Shown here piece after piece: positions 26,284 to 34,418 of a stretch of DNA of 64,000 nucleotides (positions are counted from its first letter, which is position 1; the number at the start of each line of letters is the position of its first letter). This DNA comes from Butyrivibrio sp. XPD2006. GTDB lineage: Bacteria > Bacillota > Clostridia > Lachnospirales > Lachnospiraceae. The stretch lies in assembly GCF_000420865.1 (NCBI RefSeq), contig NZ_ATVT01000017.1, forward strand, positions 28,258 to 92,257, written 5' to 3'. The notes below the pieces were generated by a model. The model saw nothing but the letters and a program-made list of their open reading frames with translations, ran no database searches and had not been told where the DNA came from. Both the position numbers and the translations under genes were made by a program.

Positions 26284-26330
26284 ATCCTCTAATAGTTTAC
26301 ATTTCATTTATGAAAAGGGAGGAACTAAAA

Positions 26331-26525
26331 ATGGCAGCAAAGGTTAACACAAAGATTGAGCTTCAGTTTGGCGACAAGGCAGTAAGCGATGACGTTCTTG
26401 TTGCTGCAGCTAAAAAGGCTTACGGCAAGAAAGATATCAAGAATCTTGACATCTACGTTAAGCCTGAAGAGGGAAAGGCTTACTACGTTGTAAATAACGA
26501 CGTAACAGGAAGCTTCGACCTTTAA
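26331..26525 (+). CDS. DUF6465 family protein
   Basis: A 64-residue small protein starting MAAKVNTKIELQFGDKAVSD, preceded by AAGGGAGGA at 26315-26323. An in-frame ATG 21 bp upstream overlaps that site and is less likely. It has alternating strands and helices (DVLVAAAKKAYGKKDIKNLD, YYVVNNDVTGSFDL). The family is common and conserved in Lachnospiraceae and has no known function. Its strong promoter, strong ribosome site and strong terminator suggest high expression. Confidence 0.88.
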   Translation: MAAKVNTKIELQFGDKAVSDDVLVAAAKKAYGKKDIKNLDIYVKPEEGKAYYVVNNDVTGSFDL

Positions 26526-26557
26526 TTTTGTAGTTTGTTTTCGTAATAAAAGGATTT

Positions 26558-26590
26558 GAGCTCCTACCTGACGGTAGGAGCTCATTTTTA
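26558..26590 (+). terminator. Terminator of the DUF6465 gene
   Basis: Stem GAGCTCCTACC / GGTAGGAGCTC with a TGAC loop, followed by ATTTTTAT. Confidence 0.9.
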
Positions 26591-26603
26591 TATTTGTAAC
26601 CCA

Positions 26604-27595
26604 CTAAATATACTTCAACAAAAAATCTGTAATTCCTATAATGGTAAAGCCATTTTCATCCAGGGATTCCTTAATTGGTTTATTTACAACGAGTATCTTT
26701 TGTACTTGATCATTCAACTTAAAATAAGGGCGTATTTCTCTTTCGCGTGTATCCGCATTAGAAATATCAGAAGTAACCTGGATATAAAGCGATTTCAAAC
26801 CTTTAGTCGCATAGAAGTCAACCTCATTATTCTTACGAACCGATTTTCCATTCTTATCTTTTTCAACAGTATCAAATGCCCCAACATTAACAGAATATCC
26901 ATTATAACAAAGCTCATTATAGACAATGTTTTCAAGCATTTGTCCTTCATCCGGAAAGGCAAAGTTCAGGCGAGCATTTCGTAATCCTGTATCAATAAAA
27001 TAATACTTTCTAAGTGCACCTATTTCTTTTCTTCCTTTTAAGTCATAGCGTTTTGCCTCACGCAAAAGGAAAGCATCTTTAAAGTAACCAATATAGCTTT
27101 CAACCGTCTGTTTATCTATATTTTCATGTCTGACACTTTCAAACGTATTGGCTTTTTTTCTGCTCTTCTCCACTCTTTAATACAGCTAATGGCATCCCGC
27201 CATATTGCATATACGAATATATTGCCTCTGTTGCTGACCCTCCAATATATCCGTAGTATTCCTCAAATGACAACGGAGAAAGTTTAATATTTGTTGCCTT
27301 ATCTCTAAATTCAGTAACTATATCTGAAGACAACATTTTGGAATTTGATCCCGTCACATATAGATCTATATTCTTTTCTCTTGATAGTCCAAGTACAACA
27401 TCAACGAATGATATTACCTCAGTATCATTAGCATCCGCTAAAACATGTTTGCCGTCAGTGAAATTAGGATTGATTATAGAATATACCTTCTGTATTTCAT
27501 CTATAAAAACATAGTAATCATCTTTTTCTTTGCATTTTTTCCTTACTAACACTGCATGTTTTCATAATCAACAAAATTGTAGAATTCTACATTTT
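26604..27595 (-). pseudogene. Decayed AAA ATPase with DUF4143 domain
   Basis: Two frames together give the middle and end of an AAA_14/DUF4143 protein. The upstream piece (27139-27552) has the Walker B-like YYVFIDEIQKV, LYVTGSNSKMLSSDI and LSPLSFEEYYGYIG. The downstream piece (26604-27173) has ANTFESVRHENIDKQTVESY, YYFIDTGLRNARLNF and a PD-(D/E)XK-like EVDFYATKG. The Walker A region is absent and only a short remnant (NFVDYENMQ) is readable near 27590 before stops. The usual linker of roughly 70-80 residues between the pieces is also missing. The gene is therefore truncated, internally deleted and frameshifted, and unlikely to be functional. Confidence 0.82.
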
Positions 27596-27615
27596 TAGTG
27601 ATTACAATAATGTTA

Positions 27616-27652
27616 TAAAAAACACCCCAGGGCAAATTGTCCTGAGGTGTAA
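27616..27652 (-). terminator. Terminator of the 28663-27663 operon
   Basis: Minus-strand stem ACACCTCAGG / CCTGGGGTGT followed by TTTTTT. Confidence 0.85.
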
Positions 27653-27662
27653 ATGCTTTTCT

Positions 27663-27860
27663 CTATCCAACATTCAAGGCCGCCACCAAACAGACCGCAG
27701 CCAGTATCACTGCTATAATGGCGAAGGTTCTCATCCATTTGAAAAACTCTACAGTCTCTTCATCCTGACCTTCCTTGGTTATATTCAGTTGCCCTATTGT
27801 GAAGAATACGACACCGGCGATGAAGATCACCGCTGCGTATATCAGGAGTAGTTTATTCAT
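27663..27860 (-). CDS. Small two-helix membrane protein
   Basis: A 65-residue protein with hydrophobic helices at about residues 4-24 and 45-63 joined by a charged loop (NITKEGQDEETVEFFKWM). It starts inside the stop of the preceding gene (ATGA overlap, 27857-27860), so translation is coupled. It is not recognised. It may be a membrane partner of the Ser/Ala/Thr-rich protein upstream. Confidence 0.7.
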   Translation of the reverse strand: MNKLLLIYAAVIFIAGVVFFTIGQLNITKEGQDEETVEFFKWMRTFAIIAVILAAVCLVAALNVG

Positions 27861-28663
27861 AGGCTGAAATCTCCAAAAACACTGGTTGTTGCCGTTGTCT
27901 TGGCAGCTGAGGTATAGGCCTTGATAAGGGCCTTGGCAAGGTCGTTACTAGAAGAAGCATCCAGGGCAGAAGCTGTGCTTGCGGCGGATGCTGTATCCGT
28001 ATTTGATGTGCTGTTCGCTACCGCCTTAAGGGCAGATGTGAGTGAATCTGTCGCCGTAGTGCTGACTCCAAGAGAGTTTGCAAGCAGCGAATTCACGTTG
28101 AGTTGATCAAGGGACTGTGCTTCAAATGGGCTTGTACTTGCAGAGCTGCTGCCGGTGCTGTCCTCATCATCTGTCTTGAACAAAGAACCTGCGATCATGT
28201 TGCCGGAGAAATAACCGGAACTCGAGAGCTCTTTTAACGCATCTGCACTGAGAATGCCGGCGTAAGCGTCTGTGTTGCCGGACTTGGTACCGGTCTGGGC
28301 GGAAGAACCTGTTCCGCTCTTGTCAGTAGCCGAAACGGCTGCCTGGTTGTCTTTTGCCAAAGATGTGCTCTTACCGGCCTCGGAAATCTCGAGGAAGGCG
28401 CCGTTTATCTGCTCAAAGGTGGAGTCGATGGCTGCTGTCGCAGACTTAACCTCGCTCTGCACCATGGCCTCAATGTCGGGTATGGTGTCGACGTCACGGG
28501 TCTTGCTCTGGATGTTGGCCTTGATGGCTTCGCTGAGATCAGCCTGAAACTGAGCCTTGTCCGCAATCTCCTGGGACTGCTGCGCAGCCTGCCTGCCGAT
28601 ATCTGAAATTGAATTGAGATATTTATTGACGGCGCTTGTGAGCCGCGAGATATCAAATGACAT
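27857..28663 (-). CDS. Hypothetical Ser/Thr/Ala-rich protein
   Basis: A 268-residue protein read from the ATG at 28663 with GGGGGA six bases upstream; the in-frame TTG at 28684 lacks a site. Residues 1-100 are helical and amphipathic (MSFDISRLTSAVNKYLNSIS, DIGRQAAQQSQEIADKAQFQ), resembling small flagellar or secreted helical proteins only in general character. Residues 105-260 are low complexity, rich in S, T, A and D. There is no signal peptide and no cysteine. Function unknown; coupled to a small membrane protein downstream. Confidence 0.65.
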   Translation of the reverse strand: MSFDISRLTSAVNKYLNSISDIGRQAAQQSQEIADKAQFQADLSEAIKANIQSKTRDVDTIPDIEAMVQSEVKSATAAIDSTFEQINGAFLEISEAGKSTSLAKDNQAAVSATDKSGTGSSAQTGTKSGNTDAYAGILSADALKELSSSGYFSGNMIAGSLFKTDDEDSTGSSSASTSPFEAQSLDQLNVNSLLANSLGVSTTATDSLTSALKAVANSTSNTDTASAASTASALDASSSNDLAKALIKAYTSAAKTTATTSVFGDFSL

Positions 28664-28726
28664 TTTTATCCCCCAAATAAGCAACTATGCCTACCATTAT
28701 TATACACTATATCATATACTTATGTT

Positions 28727-29977
28727 ATGGAAACCAAGAGATTTGAGAACTTACGAAACAGATTCAGATACAACTTAAAACAGCTCGCAGTCTTTGAAAG
28801 AAACCCATCTGTTGTTGAGCAGAAGTCCAGGATCTCAATCATCCTGCTCACCGGATTCATTGTTTATGCGCTGGTGACGATCTATCCATGCGTCAAATCC
28901 GGCTACTATCACGGCGTGGTGACCAACATTGCGATCATTGCGTTATTTCTTTTGGCCATAATTCATCTAAAGCTCTACAAGTGTCATACGGCATCCACTA
29001 TCATAACGACTTATATGCTCAGTTTTATCATGTTCTTCCACTTCATCATGGAGGTGGACTGGACCATCGGAATGGACGCGTTCTGGCTCTTTATTCTTGT
29101 AACGCCCTTCATCACGGACTATCTGGCCGGGGCCATCTATGGGACAATAGCCGCTTCCTCGGGACTACTGCTGAGTTTGCTGTGCTTCCGCACGTCAATG
29201 CTCAATTACCTCCAGCCCTATGGCAGCAACATGGTCCAGTGGTACACGGTCATTTACCTGGTTACCATGATAGCTGCGGCGGTCATCTCCTACGAGCTTA
29301 CGGCGTATCAGATAGATAAAAAAGTTTCCGACGAGAAGATCGCATATTATCAGGCCGAGCGCACAGAGAGGCTCAAGAAGCTCCTCTCCGTCTACGAGAG
29401 CAACGAACAGACCATCCGCAAGTACAAGCACGACATAAGGCACTTCAACCGAGTGCTGGCGGGCTTTATCCAGAACCAGGAATATGACAGCGCCGCATCC
29501 TACCTGCAGGAATTTGATTCCATGCTGGAGGGCGTAACATCGGTTTCCTTCTGCGAGAACCCGATTGTCAACGAGCTATTGACCATTTATGCAAGTCAGT
29601 GCCAGAAGCTTGGCTTCAAGCCCAGGATCAAAGCTGCTGTTCCGGAGCGCTTCGCAATTGAGGAGACCGACCTAACATCACTTGTGGCCAACGCCCTGGA
29701 GAATGCGGTTGAAGCCCAGTCGCACCTTGATCAGGACAAAAGAGCTCTTCAGGTGGAGATCTCTTTTGACGGGCGCAAGCTAAAGCTCATGACCAAGAAT
29801 CCTTCGCCCAACGAGGTTTCGTTTAAGGATAACGGACTTCCCATCAGCACAAGGCCTGTACAGAGCGGAGTCGGCACTGCGCAGATCAAGGCCATCGCAG
29901 AGAAATACGGCGGCGTAGCGAGCTTTAAGATGGAAAACGGGGCTTTTGTGGTGAAAGCGGTACTGACATGTATATAA
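28727..29977 (+). CDS. Sensor histidine kinase, GHKL (AgrC-like) class
   Basis: A 416-residue kinase. Residues 35-190 hold about six hydrophobic helices. A coiled linker follows (YYQAERTERLKKLLSVYESN), then the phosphoacceptor box YKHDIRHF (H235). The ATPase domain has LVANALENAVEAQ (N box) and SGVGTAQIKAIAEKYGG (G box). This is the HPK10/AgrC architecture, which often senses peptides. No LytTR response regulator is adjacent, so the kinase is an orphan here. The start is the ATG at 28727 without an obvious ribosome site. Confidence 0.9.
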   Translation: METKRFENLRNRFRYNLKQLAVFERNPSVVEQKSRISIILLTGFIVYALVTIYPCVKSGYYHGVVTNIAIIALFLLAIIHLKLYKCHTASTIITTYMLSFIMFFHFIMEVDWTIGMDAFWLFILVTPFITDYLAGAIYGTIAASSGLLLSLLCFRTSMLNYLQPYGSNMVQWYTVIYLVTMIAAAVISYELTAYQIDKKVSDEKIAYYQAERTERLKKLLSVYESNEQTIRKYKHDIRHFNRVLAGFIQNQEYDSAASYLQEFDSMLEGVTSVSFCENPIVNELLTIYASQCQKLGFKPRIKAAVPERFAIEETDLTSLVANALENAVEAQSHLDQDKRALQVEISFDGRKLKLMTKNPSPNEVSFKDNGLPISTRPVQSGVGTAQIKAIAEKYGGVASFKMENGAFVVKAVLTCI

Positions 29978-30014
29978 AAATGGTCCTAGGGGACGGAGTC
30001 AGCGGTTCATTTTC
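29978..30014 (+). repeat. REP1 element, copy a (GGACGGAGTCA family)
   Basis: Begins directly at the stop of the histidine kinase gene: TGGTCCTAGGGGACGGAGTC followed by AGCGGTTCATTTT. Related copies lie at 51247-51283, 58671-58716, 59844-59880 and 60454-60491. Confidence 0.8.
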
Positions 30015-30031
30015 AAGTAGATAGGTTGAAG

Positions 30032-30064
30032 AAGGCACAGCTTTCGAGCTGTGCCTTTAGTTTG
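30032..30064 (+). terminator. Terminator with TTCG loop
   Basis: Stem AAGGCACAGCT / AGCTGTGCCTT closed by TTCG, followed by TAGTTT; ends the histidine kinase transcript. Confidence 0.8.
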
Positions 30065-30100
30065 CATTCAAATCCCAGTCTGCGAGCGATCAGTTTTAAT

Positions 30101-30159
30101 TCTTAAGAAATCTTAAGAAATTTCGACGGTAAATCTTAAGAATTTGATGTTAATATAAT
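30101..30159 (+). promoter_or_regulatory. Direct CTTAAG repeats before the Rpn gene
   Basis: TCTTAAG starts at 30101, 30111 and 30134 (10 and 23 bp apart, in helical phase). A TATAAT -10 lies at 30154-30159. Similar arrays precede the two later Rpn loci at 58715 and 60494. Confidence 0.6.
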
Positions 30160-30255
30160 CTATATGCTCATTCAGAGCTAAGCTGTCATATTCATGACAG
30201 TAATTCGGCAATTCGCTGAACTATTCTCACTAAAAGATTTAAGAAAGGAACAAAA

Positions 30256-31099
30256 ATGGAAGCAACAAATGAAATTAACACAGGGAACACACCGTTTGAC
30301 GATGTGTTTAGAACTCTTGTTGTTGAGCATAGCAAATTGCTGATAAGCCTCATCAATGAGATGTTTCCCGGAACCAACTACACAGGAAACGAAAAGATGA
30401 TTCCTCTTAACGAGACCTATTTCGTTAATAAGGAATCATCAGAACAGGACAAGAAGATACTTGATTCTGCTCTGGCAATCATATCCGCGGATGGAACAGA
30501 GCGGATCTTTCATCTTGAATGCCAGAGTACCCCTGATGGCAGCATGATATTGAGAATCTTCGAGTATGATACGCAATGTCAATGCCCCCACAGGGAAAAC
30601 TTTAAGCTACGAAGTTCCCATACTTAAGCTGCGGGATTATGATTGTGATATGATCTTGGAGAAGGAATTATACTTCTTGATACCATTTTACTTATTTAAT
30701 TTCGAGGACGATTTTGCTAAAATAGAGGCAGGAGACATGACAGTAATTGACTCATTCCGGACGCGATTTTCAGAATTGTATGACAGACTGAAGGAAAGGC
30801 TCGAAAAAGGCCAAATTGATGTCATGACTCACCATTCAATCATCATGCTGACAAAGAAAGTGGTGGCAGCGCTTGCACAGAGTAAAGCTGCTGTAAAAGA
30901 GGAGGCTGAGAAGATTATGGGCGGACAAGTTATAGATTATGAGACGAAAATCATATATAGGCAAGGAATTGAGCAAGGAATTGAGCAAGTTATTACAGAC
31001 ATTCTCCTAAGAGGTAAATCTCCTGAAGAAGTTTCTGATTTATGCGGATATCCTCTCGAGCAGGTTCAGACAGTAGCAAATAAATTGAATATCAAATAA
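30256..31099 (+). pseudogene. Rpn/PD-(D/E)XK nuclease-transposase family gene, frameshifted
   Basis: The first frame (30256-30627) starts with AAGAAAGGA before the ATG. It encodes the Rpn N-terminal half, with TPFDDVFRTLVVEHSKLLIS and ERIFHLECQSTPDGSMILRI, where the E-x-Q nuclease motif is visible. After FEYD the frame is lost and the protein resumes one frame over as NAPTGKTLSYEVPILKLRDY, then LEKELYFLIPFYLFNFEDDF to the end at 31099. Relatives have about 35 residues between these blocks, so a deletion caused the frameshift. Intact Rpn proteins are DNA nucleases promoting recombination; this copy is probably inactive. Confidence 0.8.
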
Positions 31100-31106
31100 C
31101 GTCTAA

Positions 31107-31141
31107 AGGCGCAGCTTTCTGGGAGCTGCGCCTTTTGTTTA
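31107..31141 (+). terminator. Terminator after the Rpn pseudogene
   Basis: Stem GGCGCAGCT / AGCTGCGCC (31108-31116, 31124-31132) followed by TTTTGTTT. Confidence 0.88.
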
Positions 31142-31161
31142 GCAAGGACATTTTTATCATC

Positions 31162-31887
31162 TTATACACTTTCAAGATGTTCTTTTATCTTATCTTTTAT
31201 TCTGTTCTCTACAATCTCGGCAATCTCCTGAGTCTTCATGCCTTTATAATCATCGTAGTAGATCGGGTCAAGGTAGTAAACGTAAGTGGTCACAGGACCT
31301 CTGTACGGGCTGTTGTAAACCTTGTAGGAATCAACAAGTGCCACGGGAACGATGGGTGCCTTGGCCATCTGAGCGAGCTTGAAGCTTCCGGCTTTGAAGT
31401 GCTCAACGATGTTTCTGTTATCCTCTTTGTAGCCGCCTTCCGGGAAGAGGATATATTTTTTGCCCTCGTCCTGTATCTCTTTTGCCATATCCTGGAACGT
31501 GCGCAGGGTCTGGCGAAGATCGTCGAGGATAATGGACTTGCCGTCCACCAGCATCAAAAACTCAGCCACCAGTATGATATGGGCCTTGGCCTCGTCCATG
31601 ACAAAGGAAATCGGGCTCTTGTGAACCGCAAAGATTCCGGGAACATCGTACTTGCCCTGATGATTGGGGTAAAGAATGTAGCCGCCCTCCCTGGGGAGCT
31701 TGTCCTCGCCGTAGCAGATGGTCTTGTAACCCGAGGACTTGTTCATCCTCTCTACCATCTTCTGCGCGATGGCATAGCGCTCTTCAATGCTGTGGCGCTC
31801 GGGGTGGCGCATCCAGATCCTTGCTTTGATCACGTAGTAAAGGATCCAGTGAATATTTATTAGTATTGTCTTTAAATAATTGCTCAT
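31162..31887 (-). CDS. plsC: 1-acyl-sn-glycerol-3-phosphate acyltransferase
   Basis: A 241-residue acyltransferase with a hydrophobic N-terminal helix. The catalytic HX4D motif is LYPNHQGKYDVPGI (H76, D81) and the substrate motif is LFPEGGYKED. VPVALVDSYKVY matches the later conserved block. It adds the second acyl chain to lysophosphatidic acid in membrane phospholipid synthesis. It begins 4 bp after the exonuclease stop, with its GGAGG inside that gene's last codons. Confidence 0.9.
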   Translation of the reverse strand: MSNYLKTILINIHWILYYVIKARIWMRHPERHSIEERYAIAQKMVERMNKSSGYKTICYGEDKLPREGGYILYPNHQGKYDVPGIFAVHKSPISFVMDEAKAHIILVAEFLMLVDGKSIILDDLRQTLRTFQDMAKEIQDEGKKYILFPEGGYKEDNRNIVEHFKAGSFKLAQMAKAPIVPVALVDSYKVYNSPYRGPVTTYVYYLDPIYYDDYKGMKTQEIAEIVENRIKDKIKEHLESV

Positions 31888-31891
31888 GAAA

Positions 31892-32941
31892 TCAGATTAC
31901 CTCCAGGGCAGCGAAAAGAGACTTAAATCCGTACTTTTCGAACTGCTCTCCGGCCTTTTCTTTGTTAATATTTAATTTGAAGTCGTCCAGGTTGTCGGTT
32001 ATGGGATAATCCCTGCGGATCTGAGCAAGGTCTTTTGACAAAAAAGCCATGTCCCTGTACTGGGTAAGCGCCTTGAGCGGGCTGCGGCTGATGCCAAGTT
32101 CCTCTTTCCAGAAGGTGTTCAGGGTCTTAAGGTCCTTGTCAGTCGGGCAAGCGTCGATGGCCTCGTAAATGCCCTCTACCGTGTTGTAATGGGCAAGAAG
32201 CGGGATCGCTGCGCTGCTGACGCCCTTGACACCGGGGATATTGTCGCTGGAATCGCCCTGGATGCCCTTGAGATCAGGGATCTGCTCCGGACGCACGCCG
32301 TATTCCTTAAGGCACAGGTCAGGGGTCACTTCGAAGGCCTTATCCGGAAGGCCCACCAGCTTCCTGTTCCAGCCGAACTCAGCGCCGTACTTGGACTGGA
32401 GCTCATCTGCCGTCTCCTGCTTGGTCTGGATCAGCCACACTCTGGTGTAGTCGCTGACCAGCTGAAGATAGTCATGGTCCTTGGTGATTATATATGAAGG
32501 AATCTGTTTCTCGAATTTGGTTGCGACGCTGCCCACGATGTCGTCTGCCTCGAAGTGGTCGTCGAACATGACGGGAAGTCCGAGCTCTTTTAACATGTCC
32601 TCCATGTTCTGGAACTGCTCCTTGAGAGGCTCGGGGGTGTCGCCACGATTGCCCTTATAATCCGCATATTTCTCACGCCTGAAGGTGTCCCTTGTGGTAT
32701 CGAAGGCGAACATCATATGCGTGGGCTTCTGCTCTGCGATGATCTTGAGGATCGTGCGCATCATACCGTACATCGCGTTGGTGTACTGGCCCTTGTCATT
32801 GTGCATGATCTGGGAAAAGAGCTTTTCTTTTTTCTCGGGGTCTTTTTCGAAAAGCAACGCCTTGGGGAGGTTGCCGTAGTAGTTGGTAACCAGCATGGAG
32901 CTGCCGTCTATCAGAATGAATTTATTGTTGTTTGTCCTCAT
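31892..32941 (-). CDS. 5'-3' exonuclease / flap nuclease (DNA polymerase I N-terminal-like)
   Basis: A 349-residue stand-alone FEN-type nuclease starting at the ATG at 32941 (AAGGA upstream). It has FILIDGSSML, MFAFDTTRDTFRREKYADYK, the acidic metal cluster HFEADDIVGSVATKF and ITKDHDYLQL, and the helix-hairpin-helix GDSSDNIPGVKGV. These are the hallmarks of the PIN-like 5'-3' exonuclease of Pol I and of ExoIX. Probable roles are removal of RNA primers or flaps. No polymerase domain is attached. Confidence 0.9.
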   Translation of the reverse strand: MRTNNNKFILIDGSSMLVTNYYGNLPKALLFEKDPEKKEKLFSQIMHNDKGQYTNAMYGMMRTILKIIAEQKPTHMMFAFDTTRDTFRREKYADYKGNRGDTPEPLKEQFQNMEDMLKELGLPVMFDDHFEADDIVGSVATKFEKQIPSYIITKDHDYLQLVSDYTRVWLIQTKQETADELQSKYGAEFGWNRKLVGLPDKAFEVTPDLCLKEYGVRPEQIPDLKGIQGDSSDNIPGVKGVSSAAIPLLAHYNTVEGIYEAIDACPTDKDLKTLNTFWKEELGISRSPLKALTQYRDMAFLSKDLAQIRRDYPITDNLDDFKLNINKEKAGEQFEKYGFKSLFAALEVI

Positions 32942-33017
32942 AAGTTGATCCTTGTATTGCATAATTTATCATTATTATATAGAAAATTCCGGGGCCTTGG
33001 CAAGTTGGTGATAAGGC

Positions 33018-33494
33018 TCACAGCTGCTTGGTAAAAAACCTTGTCATGGCGCTGTGTATGACGAAATCAGGTCTGGGTATCTCCCTGTAGCCTGACTTCT
33101 CATACTCATGTATCGCTGCCTGAAGGTTGTCGTGGGTTTCCAGGTAGGATGTCTTAAAGCCCGCTTCTCTCATCCGATCCTCTACATAGGCGATAAGCTT
33201 GTAGCCGAGCCCTTGGCCCTTGGCCGAGTCGCTCAGGTAGAGCTTCTGGAGCTCTGCTGTATCAGGCATCGGGTCGAATCTTGCAAAGCCAATTCCGCCG
33301 ATAAGCGCGCCTGTAGATGGGTCGTATAATACGTAGTAACGGCGATCCGGGGCGTTATAGTAGTCGGCCAGGTGATCGAGGCCGTCATCGTAATATACCG
33401 TTCCCGGAATGTCGAGATTGTGCTGTTTGAGATTGTCCCTTACAAGTGCTGCCACTGCGGCGTTGTCGGCGTCTGTCATTTCTCTTAGTTTCAT
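33018..33494 (-). CDS. GNAT family N-acetyltransferase
   Basis: A 158-residue protein starting MKLREMTDADNAAVAALVRD at 33494; an in-frame GTG at 33527 would add 11 residues. Core motifs are IGGIGFARF, ELQKLYLSDSAKGQGLGYKL (acetyl-CoA loop with GQGLG) and the C-terminal YEKSGYREI. The substrate is unknown. It has a 76-bp gap to the exonuclease gene downstream. The hairpin at 33552-33578 lies just upstream of its start. Confidence 0.85.
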   Translation of the reverse strand: MKLREMTDADNAAVAALVRDNLKQHNLDIPGTVYYDDGLDHLADYYNAPDRRYYVLYDPSTGALIGGIGFARFDPMPDTAELQKLYLSDSAKGQGLGYKLIAYVEDRMREAGFKTSYLETHDNLQAAIHEYEKSGYREIPRPDFVIHSAMTRFFTKQL

Positions 33495-33551
33495 GGGCGG
33501 GTAGTCTGCTCCTTCCTGATGATACACGTAGTAATATTATATCAGAAAAAT

Positions 33552-33578
33552 GCCGGTACATTGGCAAGATGTACCGGC
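33552..33578. terminator. Hairpin upstream of the GNAT gene, possible bidirectional terminator
   Basis: Ten-base arms GCCGGTACAT / ATGTACCGGC with a 7-nt loop; A and T residues lie on both sides (AAAAAT before, TTTTA after). It resembles the hairpin at 14603-14629. Confidence 0.6.
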
Positions 33579-33598
33579 TTTTAGGTAGGAGATTTCTT

Positions 33599-33658
33599 AT
33601 GACTATTCGTCGTAACCAGGTGACTTGGCATTGTCACTCGGTCTGTCTGAGCCAGTAA
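33599..33658 (+). CDS. Possible 19-residue leader peptide
   Basis: ATG at 33599 with TAGGAG at suitable distance encodes MTIRRNQVTWHCHSVCLSQ, with a hairpin on each side. The second hairpin overlaps the stop codon. It matches nothing I recognise. It could be a leader peptide or chance. Confidence 0.25.
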   Translation: MTIRRNQVTWHCHSVCLSQ

Positions 33659-33695
33659 GCTTGGCGAGCTTGTTTGGCTCGTTATGTGTAATTCA

Positions 33696-33737
33696 TTGTT
33701 AGCTTTTGCTAACATAGTTATATTAGCATAGGCTAAC
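33696..33737 (+). promoter_or_regulatory. Promoter overlapped by tandem TTAGC..GCTAA dyads
   Basis: TTGTTA (33696-33701), a 17-bp spacer and TATATT (33719-33724) form a plus-strand promoter. GTTAGC-TTTT-GCTAAC (33698-33713) fills the spacer and TTAGC..GCTAAC (33723-33737) covers the start region; centres are about 24 bp apart. The TTAGnnnnnnnCTAA form resembles DtxR-family metalloregulator sites (inference). Confidence 0.6.
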
Positions 33738-33905
33738 ACGGAATGCAAGAGGTTTTTTCATTATTTTTTTACTTTCTATTCACTTTTTGTAAATATGTAC
33801 AAAATATGAACGCAAAATTCACAATTTAGCAACGCATTTAGGGCAATGTAGATGAAGATTGTATACAGTAATAATCCTGGATTTATGCGGGTTTGGAGGA
33901 TTTTT

Positions 33906-33986
33906 ATGAAACTTATTTACCGGATGGATTTTGGATATGAAGAAATTAGTTACAAGCAGACGTTATTTTTAACTTTTTTATATTGA
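33906..33986 (+). CDS. Possible 26-residue small protein
   Basis: ATG at 33906 is preceded by TTTGGAGGA at ideal spacing. The frame begins MKLIYRMDFGYEEIS and ends TLFLTFLY. It lies downstream of the dyad-covered promoter at 33696. The ribosome site is the best evidence. No homologue is recognised and it could be a remnant of a longer gene. Confidence 0.35.
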   Translation: MKLIYRMDFGYEEISYKQTLFLTFLY

Positions 33987-33994
33987 ACGAAAAT

Positions 33995-34083
33995 ATTGCC
34001 CTGTGATATATTTGCCCTTGCGTTTGTGCGCGCCTATCTGCCGGGCCTCAAAAATGGCACTCGCCATCAAAGCTCAGGGCAAT
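33995..34083. ncRNA. Candidate structured element closed by ATTGCCCTG / CAGGGCAAT
   Basis: Nine-base closing arms at 33995-34003 and 34075-34083 enclose GC-rich sequence with smaller pairings (GGCACTCGCC, GCGTTTGTGCGCGC). The GC content is well above the AT-rich surroundings. It may be an RNA or a dispersed intergenic repeat. Strand is not determined. Confidence 0.35.
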
Positions 34084-34373
34084 GCATCACTTATTTATCG
34101 ATGAAATTCATCTTTTAAATATGATAGCGTCTTTCTAGTTATGTTATGAGAAATATGGAGGTGGGTAGCTTGTCATAGGGTTATTCACCATTTAGTGGCT
34201 ATGTGCCACGAATCACCATGCCTTTGTGCAAATATCCGCCGGAGTCTCAGCATAGGCAATCGTCTATAAACTCACGGCCATGCATCAGGATCTTTTTTGA
34301 TTACCAACCGGTAATCGCCCCTCTTTTACCAATGATCTTTGAGAGCATCTATTATGAAAAATGTGATTACTAC

Positions 34374-34412
34374 ACCAAAAAAGAGCAAGCATAATTCGAC
34401 TGCTTGCTCTTT
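34374..34412 (-). terminator. Terminator of the cytidylate kinase-like gene
   Basis: Stem AAAAGAGCAAGCA / TGCTTGCTCTTTT; on the minus strand it ends in TTTTTT. Confidence 0.9.
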
Positions 34413-34418
34413 TAATAT

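Larger units (their letters stand above)
33495..34418. other. About 920-bp gene-poor region with promoter, dyads, two mini-ORFs and a structured repeat
   Basis: No gene of normal size is supported here. The region holds the hairpin at 33552-33578, a possible 19-codon frame at 33599-33658, a hairpin GAGCCA..TGGCTC at 33650-33681, a promoter with tandem dyads at 33696-33737, the dyad TTTGTA..TACAAA at 33786-33803, a 26-codon frame at 33906-33986 and a dyad element at 33995-34083. The remainder up to the terminator at 34374 shows nothing I can assign. Confidence 0.6.

Noticed and set aside
34203..34394. 63-codon plus-strand frame
   Set aside because: No ribosome site, composition unlike neighbours, and it runs into the terminator of the opposite gene.
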